Assembly: GCF_000943565.1 (NCBI RefSeq)
Contig: NZ_JTDW01000003.1
Coordinates: 1 to 64,000 of the forward strand
Length of the DNA stretch: 64,000 nt
Direction: 5' to 3'
Source: Neotamlana sedimentorum
GTDB lineage: Bacteria > Bacteroidota > Bacteroidia > Flavobacteriales > Flavobacteriaceae
Position numbers and translations under genes: made by a program. Below, one piece after another: positions 49,245-58,316 of the stretch. The notes under the pieces were generated by a model. The model was not told the origin of the DNA. It saw nothing but the letters and a program-made list of their open reading frames with translations, and did not search any database. How positions within the stretch are numbered: position 1 is the first letter of the stretch; every line of letters starts with the position of its first letter.

Positions 49245-50883
49245 ATACATATCAATTCTTAAGGAAGACGGAGAGTTAGATTCTTTGTTGGCAGACCTAC
49301 TTTTTGAGCAAGGATATACTATTAAATACAAACCAGAAAAGGGTAGGCAATACGGTGTTGACATATTAGCATTTAAAAAAGAAAAGCAAAAAGTTGTTGA
49401 AATTAGAATTTTAACCGTAAAACGAGATAATATCACGAGAAGTGCTTGGAACGGTAGTGTTAATGCAGCCAAACAATCTCTTGAAGAAATTCTTGAAGTT
49501 TATTTAAATAAACATCTTACACAACAAGAACAAAAACTTCCTATAAGAATCACACTAGCAACGAATGGTGTCATTTCACAAAACTTAGATTTAGATTGGA
49601 CTTCATTTAAGGAAAAACATAGTAAGGATAATATTGTTATTGACTTTTTAGGTATTGATGATATTACAAATCAAGTAAAAGATGATTTTCTATTTGATAC
49701 ATTACTTGATAAAGAGAATCAGGCATTATTTCGAAAGACTTTGGCATTTATGGACTTAACTGATTATCAATATCATCATTATATTCAGCTATTAGATGCT
49801 CTTTTTGATAAGGCAATCCTGAGAAAACGTGAACTTCAAAAATTAATACGTTTAATAAAATTATTATTGGATTTAATGTTTAAGTGGAGCGATGAAGTTG
49901 GTAACCTAAAATCTGCAGTTACACTTAGCCATATAACGCTGTTGAAAACGTATAACTTTTTAACAAAGAGTAACAAACTAAAGCTTAAATACATTCAAGA
50001 AGAATATTTCAAAATTTACAGCTTGAGTCGCCTAATTGCTGTAGATTATTATAATAAAGTCAATGACCATTATTTTGTGGAACAGAGCGTACAGCGCTAC
50101 TCAAAAAACCATTTGGAGTATGGCTTAAGAACTTGGGAAGAATTGGGGCTAATTTCTATTCTTGGTCATTTTGAGTTGCAACAATATTGGGTATATCTTC
50201 AGACTAAAAATAAAGCCGGGCAAGAAATATTCTTGCGTTCGCTTACAGATGTGAACAAATCCTTGACATCCTTTATTTCAAAAAATTCATCTTTAAATTA
50301 CCCTTTATATGACGACCATTTGATAGAATTTAACTTAGCAATGCAGTTTCTACGGATGTACCAAAAAGATGATTTTTGTTTAAATTGGATTGAGAAAATC
50401 CTGATATCGCTTCATAATCAATATCGCATAAAACAATTATTTCCGCTCTTTAGACCAGACTATGAAAAGTTAGTTGACATATATTTTGGTAAATCAAAAC
50501 AAAAATTAGAATCTTCAATGTTGTTAGCGAGTATACTTGATTGGTGTGTTATTTTAGATTCAGAGGAAACATACAACAAGGTTGTAGAGCTTGTCAAGCT
50601 TTTTGACCAAAAAATAAGTATTCAGACTTGGTATCCAACAGAAGATACGGTAGATATCTGTTTAGCTGAGGGGTATTGTTCTAAGTCCGGTAACGTTTTT
50701 TCATTTAAGAATATACCGTCATTCAAGGAGTATAAAAACAACATAATTGAATTACGAGAAAAGTTTGTTGAGGCTAAAGAATTCAAGCCCTACAATTTGG
50801 GTATGGAAGTTTTACATCACATTGCATCATTTCATCATAAACAGCTTCCATTACCATATTTATATCATCGTTTCGTAAAATAA
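49225..50883 (+). CDS. Unknown 552-residue protein with Mrr-like nuclease head
   Basis: I start at ATG 49225; an upstream TTG is less likely. The N-terminal ~150 residues resemble a PD-(D/E)xK/Mrr restriction-nuclease fold: LLADLLFEQGYTIKYKP, then GVDILAF with Asp46 and VVEIRIL with Glu59 and Arg61 where Lys is usual. The remaining ~400 residues are helical and not recognised; Trp and Tyr-rich segments lie near 320-350. It is translationally coupled with the preceding helical protein. A DNA-targeting defence effector is plausible, but no named system fits. Confidence 0.65.
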   Translation: MNFIIREYISILKEDGELDSLLADLLFEQGYTIKYKPEKGRQYGVDILAFKKEKQKVVEIRILTVKRDNITRSAWNGSVNAAKQSLEEILEVYLNKHLTQQEQKLPIRITLATNGVISQNLDLDWTSFKEKHSKDNIVIDFLGIDDITNQVKDDFLFDTLLDKENQALFRKTLAFMDLTDYQYHHYIQLLDALFDKAILRKRELQKLIRLIKLLLDLMFKWSDEVGNLKSAVTLSHITLLKTYNFLTKSNKLKLKYIQEEYFKIYSLSRLIAVDYYNKVNDHYFVEQSVQRYSKNHLEYGLRTWEELGLISILGHFELQQYWVYLQTKNKAGQEIFLRSLTDVNKSLTSFISKNSSLNYPLYDDHLIEFNLAMQFLRMYQKDDFCLNWIEKILISLHNQYRIKQLFPLFRPDYEKLVDIYFGKSKQKLESSMLLASILDWCVILDSEETYNKVVELVKLFDQKISIQTWYPTEDTVDICLAEGYCSKSGNVFSFKNIPSFKEYKNNIIELREKFVEAKEFKPYNLGMEVLHHIASFHHKQLPLPYLYHRFVK

Positions 50884-50896
50884 TAAAGTATAGAAA

Positions 50897-51259
50897 TCAA
50901 AAAGGCCCTTTCTCTCTCGGTCCTTTACTAGTCACCTTCCATTGGTTATCCTCTTTGATGAGCTTAAAGACACCAGACTTTCCATCAAAAGAGGTTTTAT
51001 ATTTCACCCAGGCAATTTCACCTTCAATAGCCTCATCCAAAATTTCTACTTCGATTTCTTTGTCAGAATCTGGAAGCATATTTTGTACCGTAATCAAACT
51101 GGCATATCCTTCTGCTGTAGTATGCTTTTTTAAAGCTGACTCATCTTTTGAAAAAAAGCTTTCAGCAACAACTTGCGCTGTTTCGGTGTGAGACATATTG
51201 TTATTCTCTGCGCAGGAAACAAACAGAAGTACGAGTGAGCAAATGACTAATCTTTTCAT
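50897..51259 (-). CDS. DUF4878-type lipoprotein
   Basis: A 120-residue exported lipoprotein. The signal ends in LLFVSCAEN with the lipobox Cys near residue 16. The rest is a small NTF2-like/DUF4878 domain (VVAESFFSKDESALKKH, then KVTSKGPREKGPF). I start at ATG 51259; the longer frame at 51286 overlaps traN. It lies just downstream of traN on the same strand and may be the last gene of the tra operon. Confidence 0.75.
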   Translation of the reverse strand: MKRLVICSLVLLFVSCAENNNMSHTETAQVVAESFFSKDESALKKHTTAEGYASLITVQNMLPDSDKEIEVEILDEAIEGEIAWVKYKTSFDGKSGVFKLIKEDNQWKVTSKGPREKGPF

Positions 51260-51266
51260 AATATTA

Positions 51267-52106
51267 TTAATTTGGGTTATTGACATACCTATGTGCTATT
51301 TTCAGTTTAATATTTCGTTCGCCATCTTTCTCGTTCAATTCCAAAATTGCCCTGCGGTCATTGGATAATGAAAATTTGGGCAATACATAAACGAACCTTA
51401 CCATTTCACCTTCTACAATTTTTGAAGGAAGGCGATGTCTGTAAATAGGTTCTTGATACAAACGCTGTAAAGATTTCTTTTTTCCTTTTTGTCGAGTTTC
51501 GATGCAAAGGTTCAAGAAATTAAGGTCGTAATCCAAGGTGGAATTATTCTCAATCTGGATAACGAAGTAGAGTTCTTCTTTATCAAAAACAATATTCTCA
51601 ACACTCAAAACAATGCTTTCGTTTCGTTTTTTAATTCGACCTATACGCTGGTTTCTGTTAAGAAGATAAGTGCAGAATTTTTGATAATAATACGTTCTGT
51701 TGTCTATACTTTTTTCAGAAGTTTCAGCCTGAATCGAATCGGTTACGATTGGTCTTTCATTCCCAATACTATTCGACAATGGGATGAAATAATTGAGCTT
51801 TGAAAGCTGTTTTTTATACCTTACAATATACGAAAAAATTGAACCATTTCTATTGACTACCAGTAGATTACTTTCTTTCCCGGGCTTTGCCTGAAGTAGT
51901 CCAAAATATTGTTCTTTTTCACGATTGTAGGTAAAGACAAAATTATCTGAACCGGTTATGCCTTGCCGAATAGGTTCTGGAAAGAATAGCGCAACATTTT
52001 TAGTATCGTTGGCATAAATGGTATCAAGTACGTGAGGCGTTTGTGCGTTCGCTTTCGCGAAAGCGAAAACAAATATCATTATGAATATATAATTATATCG
52101 TCTCAT
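51267..52106 (-). CDS. traN: Conjugative transposon protein TraN (DUF4138)
   Basis: A 279-residue exported protein of the transfer apparatus. A signal peptide (1-~22, ending AKANAQ) is followed by the DUF4138 domain (NVALFFPEPIRQGITGSDNFVF). Bacteroides TraN is thought to act like VirB9 in the outer-membrane core. It overlaps traM by 4 bases. A perfect palindrome with core TTTCGCGAAA (52048-52067) falls inside its signal-peptide coding region. Confidence 0.9.
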   Translation of the reverse strand: MRRYNYIFIMIFVFAFAKANAQTPHVLDTIYANDTKNVALFFPEPIRQGITGSDNFVFTYNREKEQYFGLLQAKPGKESNLLVVNRNGSIFSYIVRYKKQLSKLNYFIPLSNSIGNERPIVTDSIQAETSEKSIDNRTYYYQKFCTYLLNRNQRIGRIKKRNESIVLSVENIVFDKEELYFVIQIENNSTLDYDLNFLNLCIETRQKGKKKSLQRLYQEPIYRHRLPSKIVEGEMVRFVYVLPKFSLSNDRRAILELNEKDGERNIKLKIAHRYVNNPN

Positions 52107-53032
52107 AGCTTTGGTTTTAGAATTAATCTGTAATTATTTAACACAGTTACTTTTACACTTCTATTTCGTCGTCTAAACACCTGTGTAATTCCGCCTACTT
52201 GCGGAACGGTAGGGATATTGATATCGTCTATAATATCATCCAAGACTTCGGTAGAAACTTCTGCCCTGAAGTTGTTTTCTACGTATATGCCCTCACTACC
52301 ATCAGACAAATCGAAGGCCTTGAGCTTTGTGGGATGGTGATTTATGTTTTCAATTTCAATCAAAGCACGGTTGGGCTGAAAGCTGATAAATCCGAAAATG
52401 GGTGTGTTTTTGGGCATCAGCTTTCCGTTTATTGTAGCCTCTTTGGTCAGGCGCATCCGTAACCTGGTATTTGCCTTAACGACTTGGTCGCCATCGACGA
52501 CCACGTAAATGGTGTTATCTGTAGAACCGAGAATTGAAACTTCATTCGGTTTAGGTGTAGCGGCAAAAAACAGTTGGTGTTCCAAACCCAGTTCTTTCGC
52601 TTGGATTTTTTGTTCTCTTTTGACTTCGGCAGAATCAACTTCCGTCGTATTCTTGTTTGCGATTTTTCTCTGCCCTATGTTTCTGTATGTTTTTTCCGAA
52701 TACTGAATTTTACCGGCATCGTAAATACTATCTACAATGCGTTCTTTCTCTCGTTCTGGAAGGTCTGGGTCGTAAAAGCCCAGGGAATCAATTAGTTTTT
52801 CATTATAGATACTTGGTGCATTGGTTTCACGCACTTCCTTTAGGTCGTTAATAGCATCTAGCTTAGACTCGTACTCTTGCTGATTTTCTTCCAATTCTGG
52901 AACTAAGGTCTGTTCAAGATTTTCATTTTCACTCTCATCATCGCCCATCACTAGAACGGAATAGGAAATCAGGAAAATAAAAATCACAGCTAAGACTGCT
53001 GAAAAGACGATTTTATTTTTTTCTACCTTCAT
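52103..53032 (-). CDS. traM: Conjugative transposon protein TraM
   Basis: A 309-residue inner-membrane-anchored protein. One transmembrane helix (~10-30) is followed by a charged, helical linker rich in Glu and Lys (~35-160). The C-terminal domain (~165-309, TNTRLRMRLTKEATINGKL in part) is beta-rich, like VirB10 in position. It overlaps traN by 4 bases and traK by 20. Length is somewhat short compared with CTnDOT TraM. Confidence 0.9.
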   Translation of the reverse strand: MKVEKNKIVFSAVLAVIFIFLISYSVLVMGDDESENENLEQTLVPELEENQQEYESKLDAINDLKEVRETNAPSIYNEKLIDSLGFYDPDLPEREKERIVDSIYDAGKIQYSEKTYRNIGQRKIANKNTTEVDSAEVKREQKIQAKELGLEHQLFFAATPKPNEVSILGSTDNTIYVVVDGDQVVKANTRLRMRLTKEATINGKLMPKNTPIFGFISFQPNRALIEIENINHHPTKLKAFDLSDGSEGIYVENNFRAEVSTEVLDDIIDDINIPTVPQVGGITQVFRRRNRSVKVTVLNNYRLILKPKL

Positions 53033-53642
53033 CGTTTAATTTTTTTAAGGTGTTCTCGAAATAGTTTGTAATCAACAATCCGTGTGGATTGTTTGGAAAG
53101 TTTCTGTCAACCGTTATGAGGTTTCCGCTGGAAACCAATTCATAGGTATCGATGATTGAGCCTCTGTTGATTTCAAAAATGGTTGTGGTCGTGAAACTGT
53201 AAGTACCATTGCTTTCTGAAATTCTCGAATCGATACTCAATACTTTCTGCACCAATGAATACTGTAATAATCGGTTATAGACACCATCAGCTTTTTTCTG
53301 ACGGTACAGATTGTCCACAGCACTATTGCCCAACCAAAGGGCTTTTTCCAAATTCCGCTCATAGTTACTGGCATCAATGTTATAGAAGTAGTTGTGGAAC
53401 AACTCTAAATGCGCCAAAGCTTCCACTCTAAAATTTTCCTTTTGGGTCACAAGTTTCAGCGGAATAATACTGCCATCAGTATTGATGGCAAAGGCGCTGT
53501 TAAGGGCCGCTTTATTCGTTTTAAAAGCCATCCAAAGGGAAAAAGTGCTAGAGAGCATTGCAAAAATGACAACTGCCAACACGATAAACCTGTTTAACTT
53601 TAAGATGTTATAAATGTTTTTATAAGGTGTTTTCATTTTCAT
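53013..53642 (-). CDS. traK: Conjugative transposon protein TraK
   Basis: A 209-residue VirB8-like inner-membrane protein. A short cytosolic N-terminus is followed by one transmembrane helix (~18-36, VLAVVIFAMLSSTFSLWMAF) and a periplasmic domain typical of TraK (ELFHNYFYNIDASNYERNLEKALWLG). It is coupled to traM by a 20-base overlap and lies 5 bases from traJ. Confidence 0.92.
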   Translation of the reverse strand: MKMKTPYKNIYNILKLNRFIVLAVVIFAMLSSTFSLWMAFKTNKAALNSAFAINTDGSIIPLKLVTQKENFRVEALAHLELFHNYFYNIDASNYERNLEKALWLGNSAVDNLYRQKKADGVYNRLLQYSLVQKVLSIDSRISESNGTYSFTTTTIFEINRGSIIDTYELVSSGNLITVDRNFPNNPHGLLITNYFENTLKKLNDEGRKK

Positions 53643-53647
53643 TAGAA

Positions 53648-54490
53648 TTAACTGGTAAACAATCTCAGGGTAAACGAAGTAGCGCGTTTGTATAATTTGA
53701 ATTTTAGAAAGACAATAAATCCTACTGAACCTAATTGAACGACTGGTGCAAAAAAGCCCTGGCCCACATCGGTCCCAAAAAGGTTAGTCCAGAAGTTGGT
53801 ATTGATTTCAGTATAAAGGGCATTTATAAATACATTGACAAGAAAAAAAGCTGGAACAAGCATATAGACCGCAGCGTACAATTTGAAAAACGTGTAAGCA
53901 AGCGAACGGAACTTTTCAAATACTGCCAAACTAATGACCAACGGAAAGAATGCCTGCATTATTCCCAATAGGAAGAATCGTTCTGCCAAGAACAATGGAT
54001 AAATGAACAAATCCAATATCCAAAGAAAAAGACTGATGATAAAAGCAAATATTTTGAAACCGTAAAGTGGTGTTACCAAGGCTTCGTACAACAACGTCAT
54101 CGCAGCCTGAGCCACTGCGATGATACTAACATCTTCTTCAATTGGGATGTCCTGCATCTGCAAAGGCAATAAGGCTGGTGCGGTACCACGATATTGTGCT
54201 TCTATGGAAACAAGTATGCCATCAAAGAAACCAAGTACTTGTGTAGAGAAAATGACCAGAATAACGATTGCAAAATTCCTTGCAAGTTCGCCAGGACTCA
54301 ATCCCCAAGTGTAACCGTCCTTATCTGCAATACCTTCATTGTATTTTTTAAGAATATTTACTAGAAAGAACAAGACAGCAAGCGTTTTCATTCCGGCAAT
54401 GGTGTATTGCGAAAAGTCGCTGGCCTGTATGGTTTGGTACACCGTATCAATGTATTCCAGTCCAATCCCTAAAAGTATGGTCGCAGTCAT
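53648..54490 (-). CDS. traJ: Conjugative transposon protein TraJ
   Basis: A 280-residue multi-spanning membrane protein, VirB6/TrbL-like, with about seven hydrophobic segments (for instance ~25-45, 75-95, 120-150, 155-180, 185-215 and 255-275). It contributes to the inner-membrane pore. The shorter length than CTnDOT TraJ seems genuine because start and stop are both tight against neighbours. Confidence 0.88.
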   Translation of the reverse strand: MTATILLGIGLEYIDTVYQTIQASDFSQYTIAGMKTLAVLFFLVNILKKYNEGIADKDGYTWGLSPGELARNFAIVILVIFSTQVLGFFDGILVSIEAQYRGTAPALLPLQMQDIPIEEDVSIIAVAQAAMTLLYEALVTPLYGFKIFAFIISLFLWILDLFIYPLFLAERFFLLGIMQAFFPLVISLAVFEKFRSLAYTFFKLYAAVYMLVPAFFLVNVFINALYTEINTNFWTNLFGTDVGQGFFAPVVQLGSVGFIVFLKFKLYKRATSFTLRLFTS

Positions 54491-54492
54491 CT

Positions 54493-55125
54493 CTAATATT
54501 CGGTATCTCGGTTATTGACCTTATCCTGCATTTTTCTGAAGGATATAATGTCGCGATAGCGCTTAGTTTTGGTGGTAATGTTGGAAACCATTTCTTTAGA
54601 TTCCTTTTCTTTTTGCTTCAATACTTCAGCACGTTCAGCATCGGTCATTTTCAAATAATCGCTGGATAATACTTCATCGATAAAGTCAACCGTATCTAAA
54701 GAGTGCTGGACTATGATATTGAATGATTCTGTTACCCGAGTTACTTCTTCTGGCTTGATGTAGGGCGAGTTCAGAATATCCTGTAAATCATTTTGCATTA
54801 CTTGGATAAGCCGCTGATTATTCTGCGCAATTTCCTCTACCGCTCTAAGTTGTTGAACAACACTAGATACTTTTTCTATAGCTTCCTTGGCATCTTTCAA
54901 AAACTTTACAGATTTAATGAGCTGGCTCGTTTGTTTAGCCGATTCTACGAGCGATTTTACCAAGCTGATAAAATTGGTGTTGTCATAAACGGGCATTCCC
55001 TGAGCGGAAGCACCTTTAGGGAATAAAAGGGCAAACGCTAAGATTAACCCGAACAACATTGTTTTGATTTTTGTTTTACTCATAGCGGAATATTTGTTTT
55101 GGTATTCGTGAATCTTCGATTTCAT
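54493..55125 (-). CDS. traI: TraI-like protein (DUF4141)
   Basis: A 210-residue exported, helical protein, VirB5-like in position. A signal peptide (ending GASAQ) follows a 14-residue basic extension; ATG 55083 is an alternative start that would remove it. The mature part has long helices (SLVKSLVESAKQTSQLIK, VSSVVQQLRAVEEIAQNNQ), fitting the DUF4141 family. It lies 5 bases after traG. Confidence 0.85.
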   Translation of the reverse strand: MKSKIHEYQNKYSAMSKTKIKTMLFGLILAFALLFPKGASAQGMPVYDNTNFISLVKSLVESAKQTSQLIKSVKFLKDAKEAIEKVSSVVQQLRAVEEIAQNNQRLIQVMQNDLQDILNSPYIKPEEVTRVTESFNIIVQHSLDTVDFIDEVLSSDYLKMTDAERAEVLKQKEKESKEMVSNITTKTKRYRDIISFRKMQDKVNNRDTEY

Positions 55126-55130
55126 AATTT

Positions 55131-57533
55131 TTATGTTTTAGATGTGAATTCAATTATTGCTTTTTGCATATCCTGATACTCGTTATAGAGCTTCATTATT
55201 TCCTCGTTTTCTTTACCGTCGGTCAGATAGGCGGCATACACTTCTTTGGGAACTTCAAGACGGAAAATGTTACTTTCTCTACCAATCTTGATGAACATTT
55301 CGGTGTATTTCCGTGGTCCGGAAAGGTTGTTTTTGATGGACTTTAATTGGTTTAAATCGTGGCTAGATAGGTTGAGTCGTTTGACCAATTCGTCATAGCC
55401 TTTTTCGTTGTTCAAGCTGTAGATGACTTGTGTATTTTCAAGTATGCTCGCAGAAGTCGAATTATTCGGAAGCTGATTGATGGATTGCAAAATAATCCCA
55501 ATCGCACCATTTTGTTTACGAATGGCTTGGTAATAGAATTCCACACTTTCCAGTACGTTGTCAAACTTCAGTTGTTTGGCAAATTCATCAAATAGGATAA
55601 TGCCTTTTTCAGCACGATTCTTCCAAATAGTTCTTTGGATAGCCGACTTAATCAGCTTCAGCATTACGGACAGGATTTCCTTGTTATCCTTTACTTCATC
55701 CAGTTCAAAAACAATCAAACGTTTGTCCTCAATTTTATAGGTCTGGTCTTCGCTAACTTCAAAGAGGAATCTATATAGACCATCGCCGACATATTCGGAC
55801 ATTACGTGCAAGAAGCTGGTAATATTGAAATAGTCGGGATGGATTTTTAGGGTGTTCAGAAGGTCTTTCTGATTTCGCTCTATAAAATTGTAAAAACCAT
55901 CCAGCGAATGATTTTCTGAAGTATTGTTGTAGTAATGGCGCAGTATCTTTTTAACCGAAACCGATTGTGCTTTGGTCACTTTTAAATCAGAGGCGAACAG
56001 TTCAAATAAGAATACAGATAAGTCTTCCAAACGTTCAGGTGTGAGATCGTTTACATCACTTATATAAAAAGGATTAATGCCTAGATTCTTTCCACTTTCA
56101 TAACGAAGCACGGTGTATTTCTCAGGATAGAGTTTGGCAAACTTGGTATAAGAACCACCCAAATCTATTATGACTAGACGGACACCGCTCTCAAAATATT
56201 GGCGTAGAATGTTATTTGCTAAAAAAGACTTGCCTTCGCCCGTAGGGGCGAAAATGGCGAAGTTGCGTGCCTTGATACGCTTCTTACGTTCGTCCCAAAC
56301 ATCTTTTAGAACAGGAACGTTATGTTCTCTATCATTAAAGATGATTCCGGTAGCATCTGAATTGTAATTCGTGTTATTGATAAATAAGCATAAAGCATGT
56401 TTTAAATCAGTAACATATAAATCATTATTTGAGAAGTTGGATGAAAAACAGCAGTAACTATTTAGGATGTAGTTCTTCCGTTCTTCGCCTCTTGGATAGT
56501 ATGGGATGATATCCAGTTCCTTAAACTCGGTTTTTATTTTTGAACCGATTCGGCTCAAATTTTCAGGGTTTTTATCCCAATACACAATATTTAAATGTCC
56601 ACGAATAATTCGTGCATTATCATCGGCATTAATTTGGTCCAAAATGTGTTGAATTTTACCAAGTACTACTTTGTTTTGTGAACCGAAATTTGAACTTTTA
56701 TTGAGTTCTTCTACTTTCTTGTCAAGCTGCTTGCGCCATTTCTGTTTGTCATCCAGATACAGAATTTGGTTGACGATATGGTTCTCATTAAGCGTAAGCC
56801 CTAAGCCATCAATAAACCCTTGGTGAAACACAAAATCGTCAGAAGTGAATTTCTCATTGGTCTTGCTACTTTGTACACTTTCGCCAAAGCACAGTTCGCT
56901 ATTGATGGCTAGGGCATCAAAATGGTTTTCGCCAATATTGACGCTTTTCTTTTCTAATATGATGTCCGTATCAAATCCTTCATTAAAACCATTGAAATAG
57001 CTATTCGTGAGTTGCTGAATCTCTTCCGCTCTAAGCGAAATAAATTCCATCTTTCGGCTGTTGTTTATAAAGGAAATTGAATCGCTTACCGAGCTAGCAA
57101 AACTTTTTACGTTGTCATCCAATTCTTGAACAATTCCCTTGGAAGCCTTCCGGAACGGATTGACATATTTTGAATTGTTAAGTGCTTTGTTCTTGGTCAG
57201 GATGAAGAACAAATAGCATTTATGTACTATATGTCCACGGCCTTTGAAATGCTCGTGCGTGGCTTTTTCCAGAAAGGTTGTGTTTGGAAGTTGATTTGAA
57301 GTATAGGATTTCTTTAGGTAGATATCCTGTTTATGAACCACAGTCCCAACAGGCAGGGATTTCAAAGCCTGAAACCAAGCACCGTGCATATCCTCAAAAT
57401 CCTTTTCGGATAAAGAATAGATTTCTGGAAGTGTACCTTCATAGCATAAGACTACATTGCCATTATTGGCAAAAATGATATTGTCCTGAATATCTGTAAT
57501 GGGTCTATATTCTGATAGGTTAATCTTATTCAT
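55131..57533 (-). CDS. traG: TraG conjugation ATPase (VirB4-like)
   Basis: An 800-residue ATPase that powers the type IV secretion channel. The N-terminal ~400 residues are the CagE/VirB4 N domain. Walker A lies near residue 430 (IFAPTGEGKS), Walker B near 660 (RAEKGIILFDEFAKQLK), and the following Gln-rich motif is IGIILQSINQLPN. Full length. It overlaps traF by 8 bases and is the main engine of the operon. Confidence 0.95.
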   Translation of the reverse strand: MNKINLSEYRPITDIQDNIIFANNGNVVLCYEGTLPEIYSLSEKDFEDMHGAWFQALKSLPVGTVVHKQDIYLKKSYTSNQLPNTTFLEKATHEHFKGRGHIVHKCYLFFILTKNKALNNSKYVNPFRKASKGIVQELDDNVKSFASSVSDSISFINNSRKMEFISLRAEEIQQLTNSYFNGFNEGFDTDIILEKKSVNIGENHFDALAINSELCFGESVQSSKTNEKFTSDDFVFHQGFIDGLGLTLNENHIVNQILYLDDKQKWRKQLDKKVEELNKSSNFGSQNKVVLGKIQHILDQINADDNARIIRGHLNIVYWDKNPENLSRIGSKIKTEFKELDIIPYYPRGEERKNYILNSYCCFSSNFSNNDLYVTDLKHALCLFINNTNYNSDATGIIFNDREHNVPVLKDVWDERKKRIKARNFAIFAPTGEGKSFLANNILRQYFESGVRLVIIDLGGSYTKFAKLYPEKYTVLRYESGKNLGINPFYISDVNDLTPERLEDLSVFLFELFASDLKVTKAQSVSVKKILRHYYNNTSENHSLDGFYNFIERNQKDLLNTLKIHPDYFNITSFLHVMSEYVGDGLYRFLFEVSEDQTYKIEDKRLIVFELDEVKDNKEILSVMLKLIKSAIQRTIWKNRAEKGIILFDEFAKQLKFDNVLESVEFYYQAIRKQNGAIGIILQSINQLPNNSTSASILENTQVIYSLNNEKGYDELVKRLNLSSHDLNQLKSIKNNLSGPRKYTEMFIKIGRESNIFRLEVPKEVYAAYLTDGKENEEIMKLYNEYQDMQKAIIEFTSKT

Positions 57534-57804
57534 AATTGAAACCAGAGTTTCTTTTGTTACTTAGTATTCTTGGGAAGACCTTTGCCATTTGAAATAGCTG
57601 TGGGTTATGTGTTATTCTCGTGAGGGCTACATATAAAGCAGTATTAAAAACGAGAACGCCAATTATTATCCCGAAACTGAAAGAGAAAATGATAATGAGC
57701 AACGAAGCCAAAATGGACACCATCATTAGGGCGAACAGGGAAATGGGCAGCCCAAAAATGACTGCCCTTTTTCTAATGTTTTTATAGACCTCATACTTTT
57801 TCAT
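57526..57804 (-). CDS. traF: TraF (DUF4133)
   Basis: A 92-residue inner-membrane protein with two close transmembrane helices (~20-60), VirB3-like, of the DUF4133 family (YKNIRKRAVIFGLPISLFAL at the start). It overlaps traG by 8 bases. Confidence 0.88.
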   Translation of the reverse strand: MKKYEVYKNIRKRAVIFGLPISLFALMMVSILASLLIIIFSFSFGIIIGVLVFNTALYVALTRITHNPQLFQMAKVFPRILSNKRNSGFNYE

Positions 57805-57840
57805 AAGTCAATGCATTATTGCCAAATGTCGCTTAGCGAC

Positions 57841-58128
57841 TTAGACTACGATTCCAATGAGATATGTGAAGATTCCGACTACAGCTCCAGCAATCAAAAC
57901 AAACACTAGTACTCTCGTAATCCCTTTTTTAAGGTCTGCGTTTTCCCCAAAGAAGTGTCCTGCATTAAATAGGAAACCAACCAGAAAGATGACACCTAAT
58001 AAAATGGGAAATATGGTTCGGATGGTATCGCCTACATCATTAACTGAATCTTCAATGCCACCAATTTGAGCAAAAAGCGAAGTGGATAAAAGCGAAAGAA
58101 TGGTTGCTAAATAATGTGATTTTTTCAT
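57841..58128 (-). CDS. traE: TraE (DUF4134)
   Basis: A 95-residue small membrane protein of the DUF4134 family, VirB2-like. A signal peptide or first helix (1-~20, LFAQIGG) is followed by two hydrophobic helices with FPILLGVIFLVGFLF. It probably forms the pilin-like subunit. It is the first gene of the tra operon, with regulatory DNA upstream at 58129-58316. Confidence 0.9.
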   Translation of the reverse strand: MKKSHYLATILSLLSTSLFAQIGGIEDSVNDVGDTIRTIFPILLGVIFLVGFLFNAGHFFGENADLKKGITRVLVFVLIAGAVVGIFTYLIGIVV

Positions 58129-58176
58129 AACGTAACGGATTAAATTTTCGAGTTATTTCGTTATGAGAAATTTACA

Positions 58177-58210
58177 TATATTTGATTATAAATAACTGAA
58201 AATCAAATAT
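58177..58210. promoter_or_regulatory. Inverted repeat in the divergent traE/amidase promoter
   Basis: atatttgatt (58178-58187) is the exact reverse complement of aatcaaatat (58201-58210). A -7 box TATATTTG at 58177-58184 overlaps the left arm and could serve the amidase gene. The symmetric site may be an operator controlling tra expression. Confidence 0.5.
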
Positions 58211-58316
58211 TTGTGAATAAAATATTATTTGAAATCAATTGAATTTAATTGCTGTTATTTGGTATCAAATGCTATGGATTTTTGAAGTGAAGTTGTTGAT
58301 AACCTGAAAATTAAAA

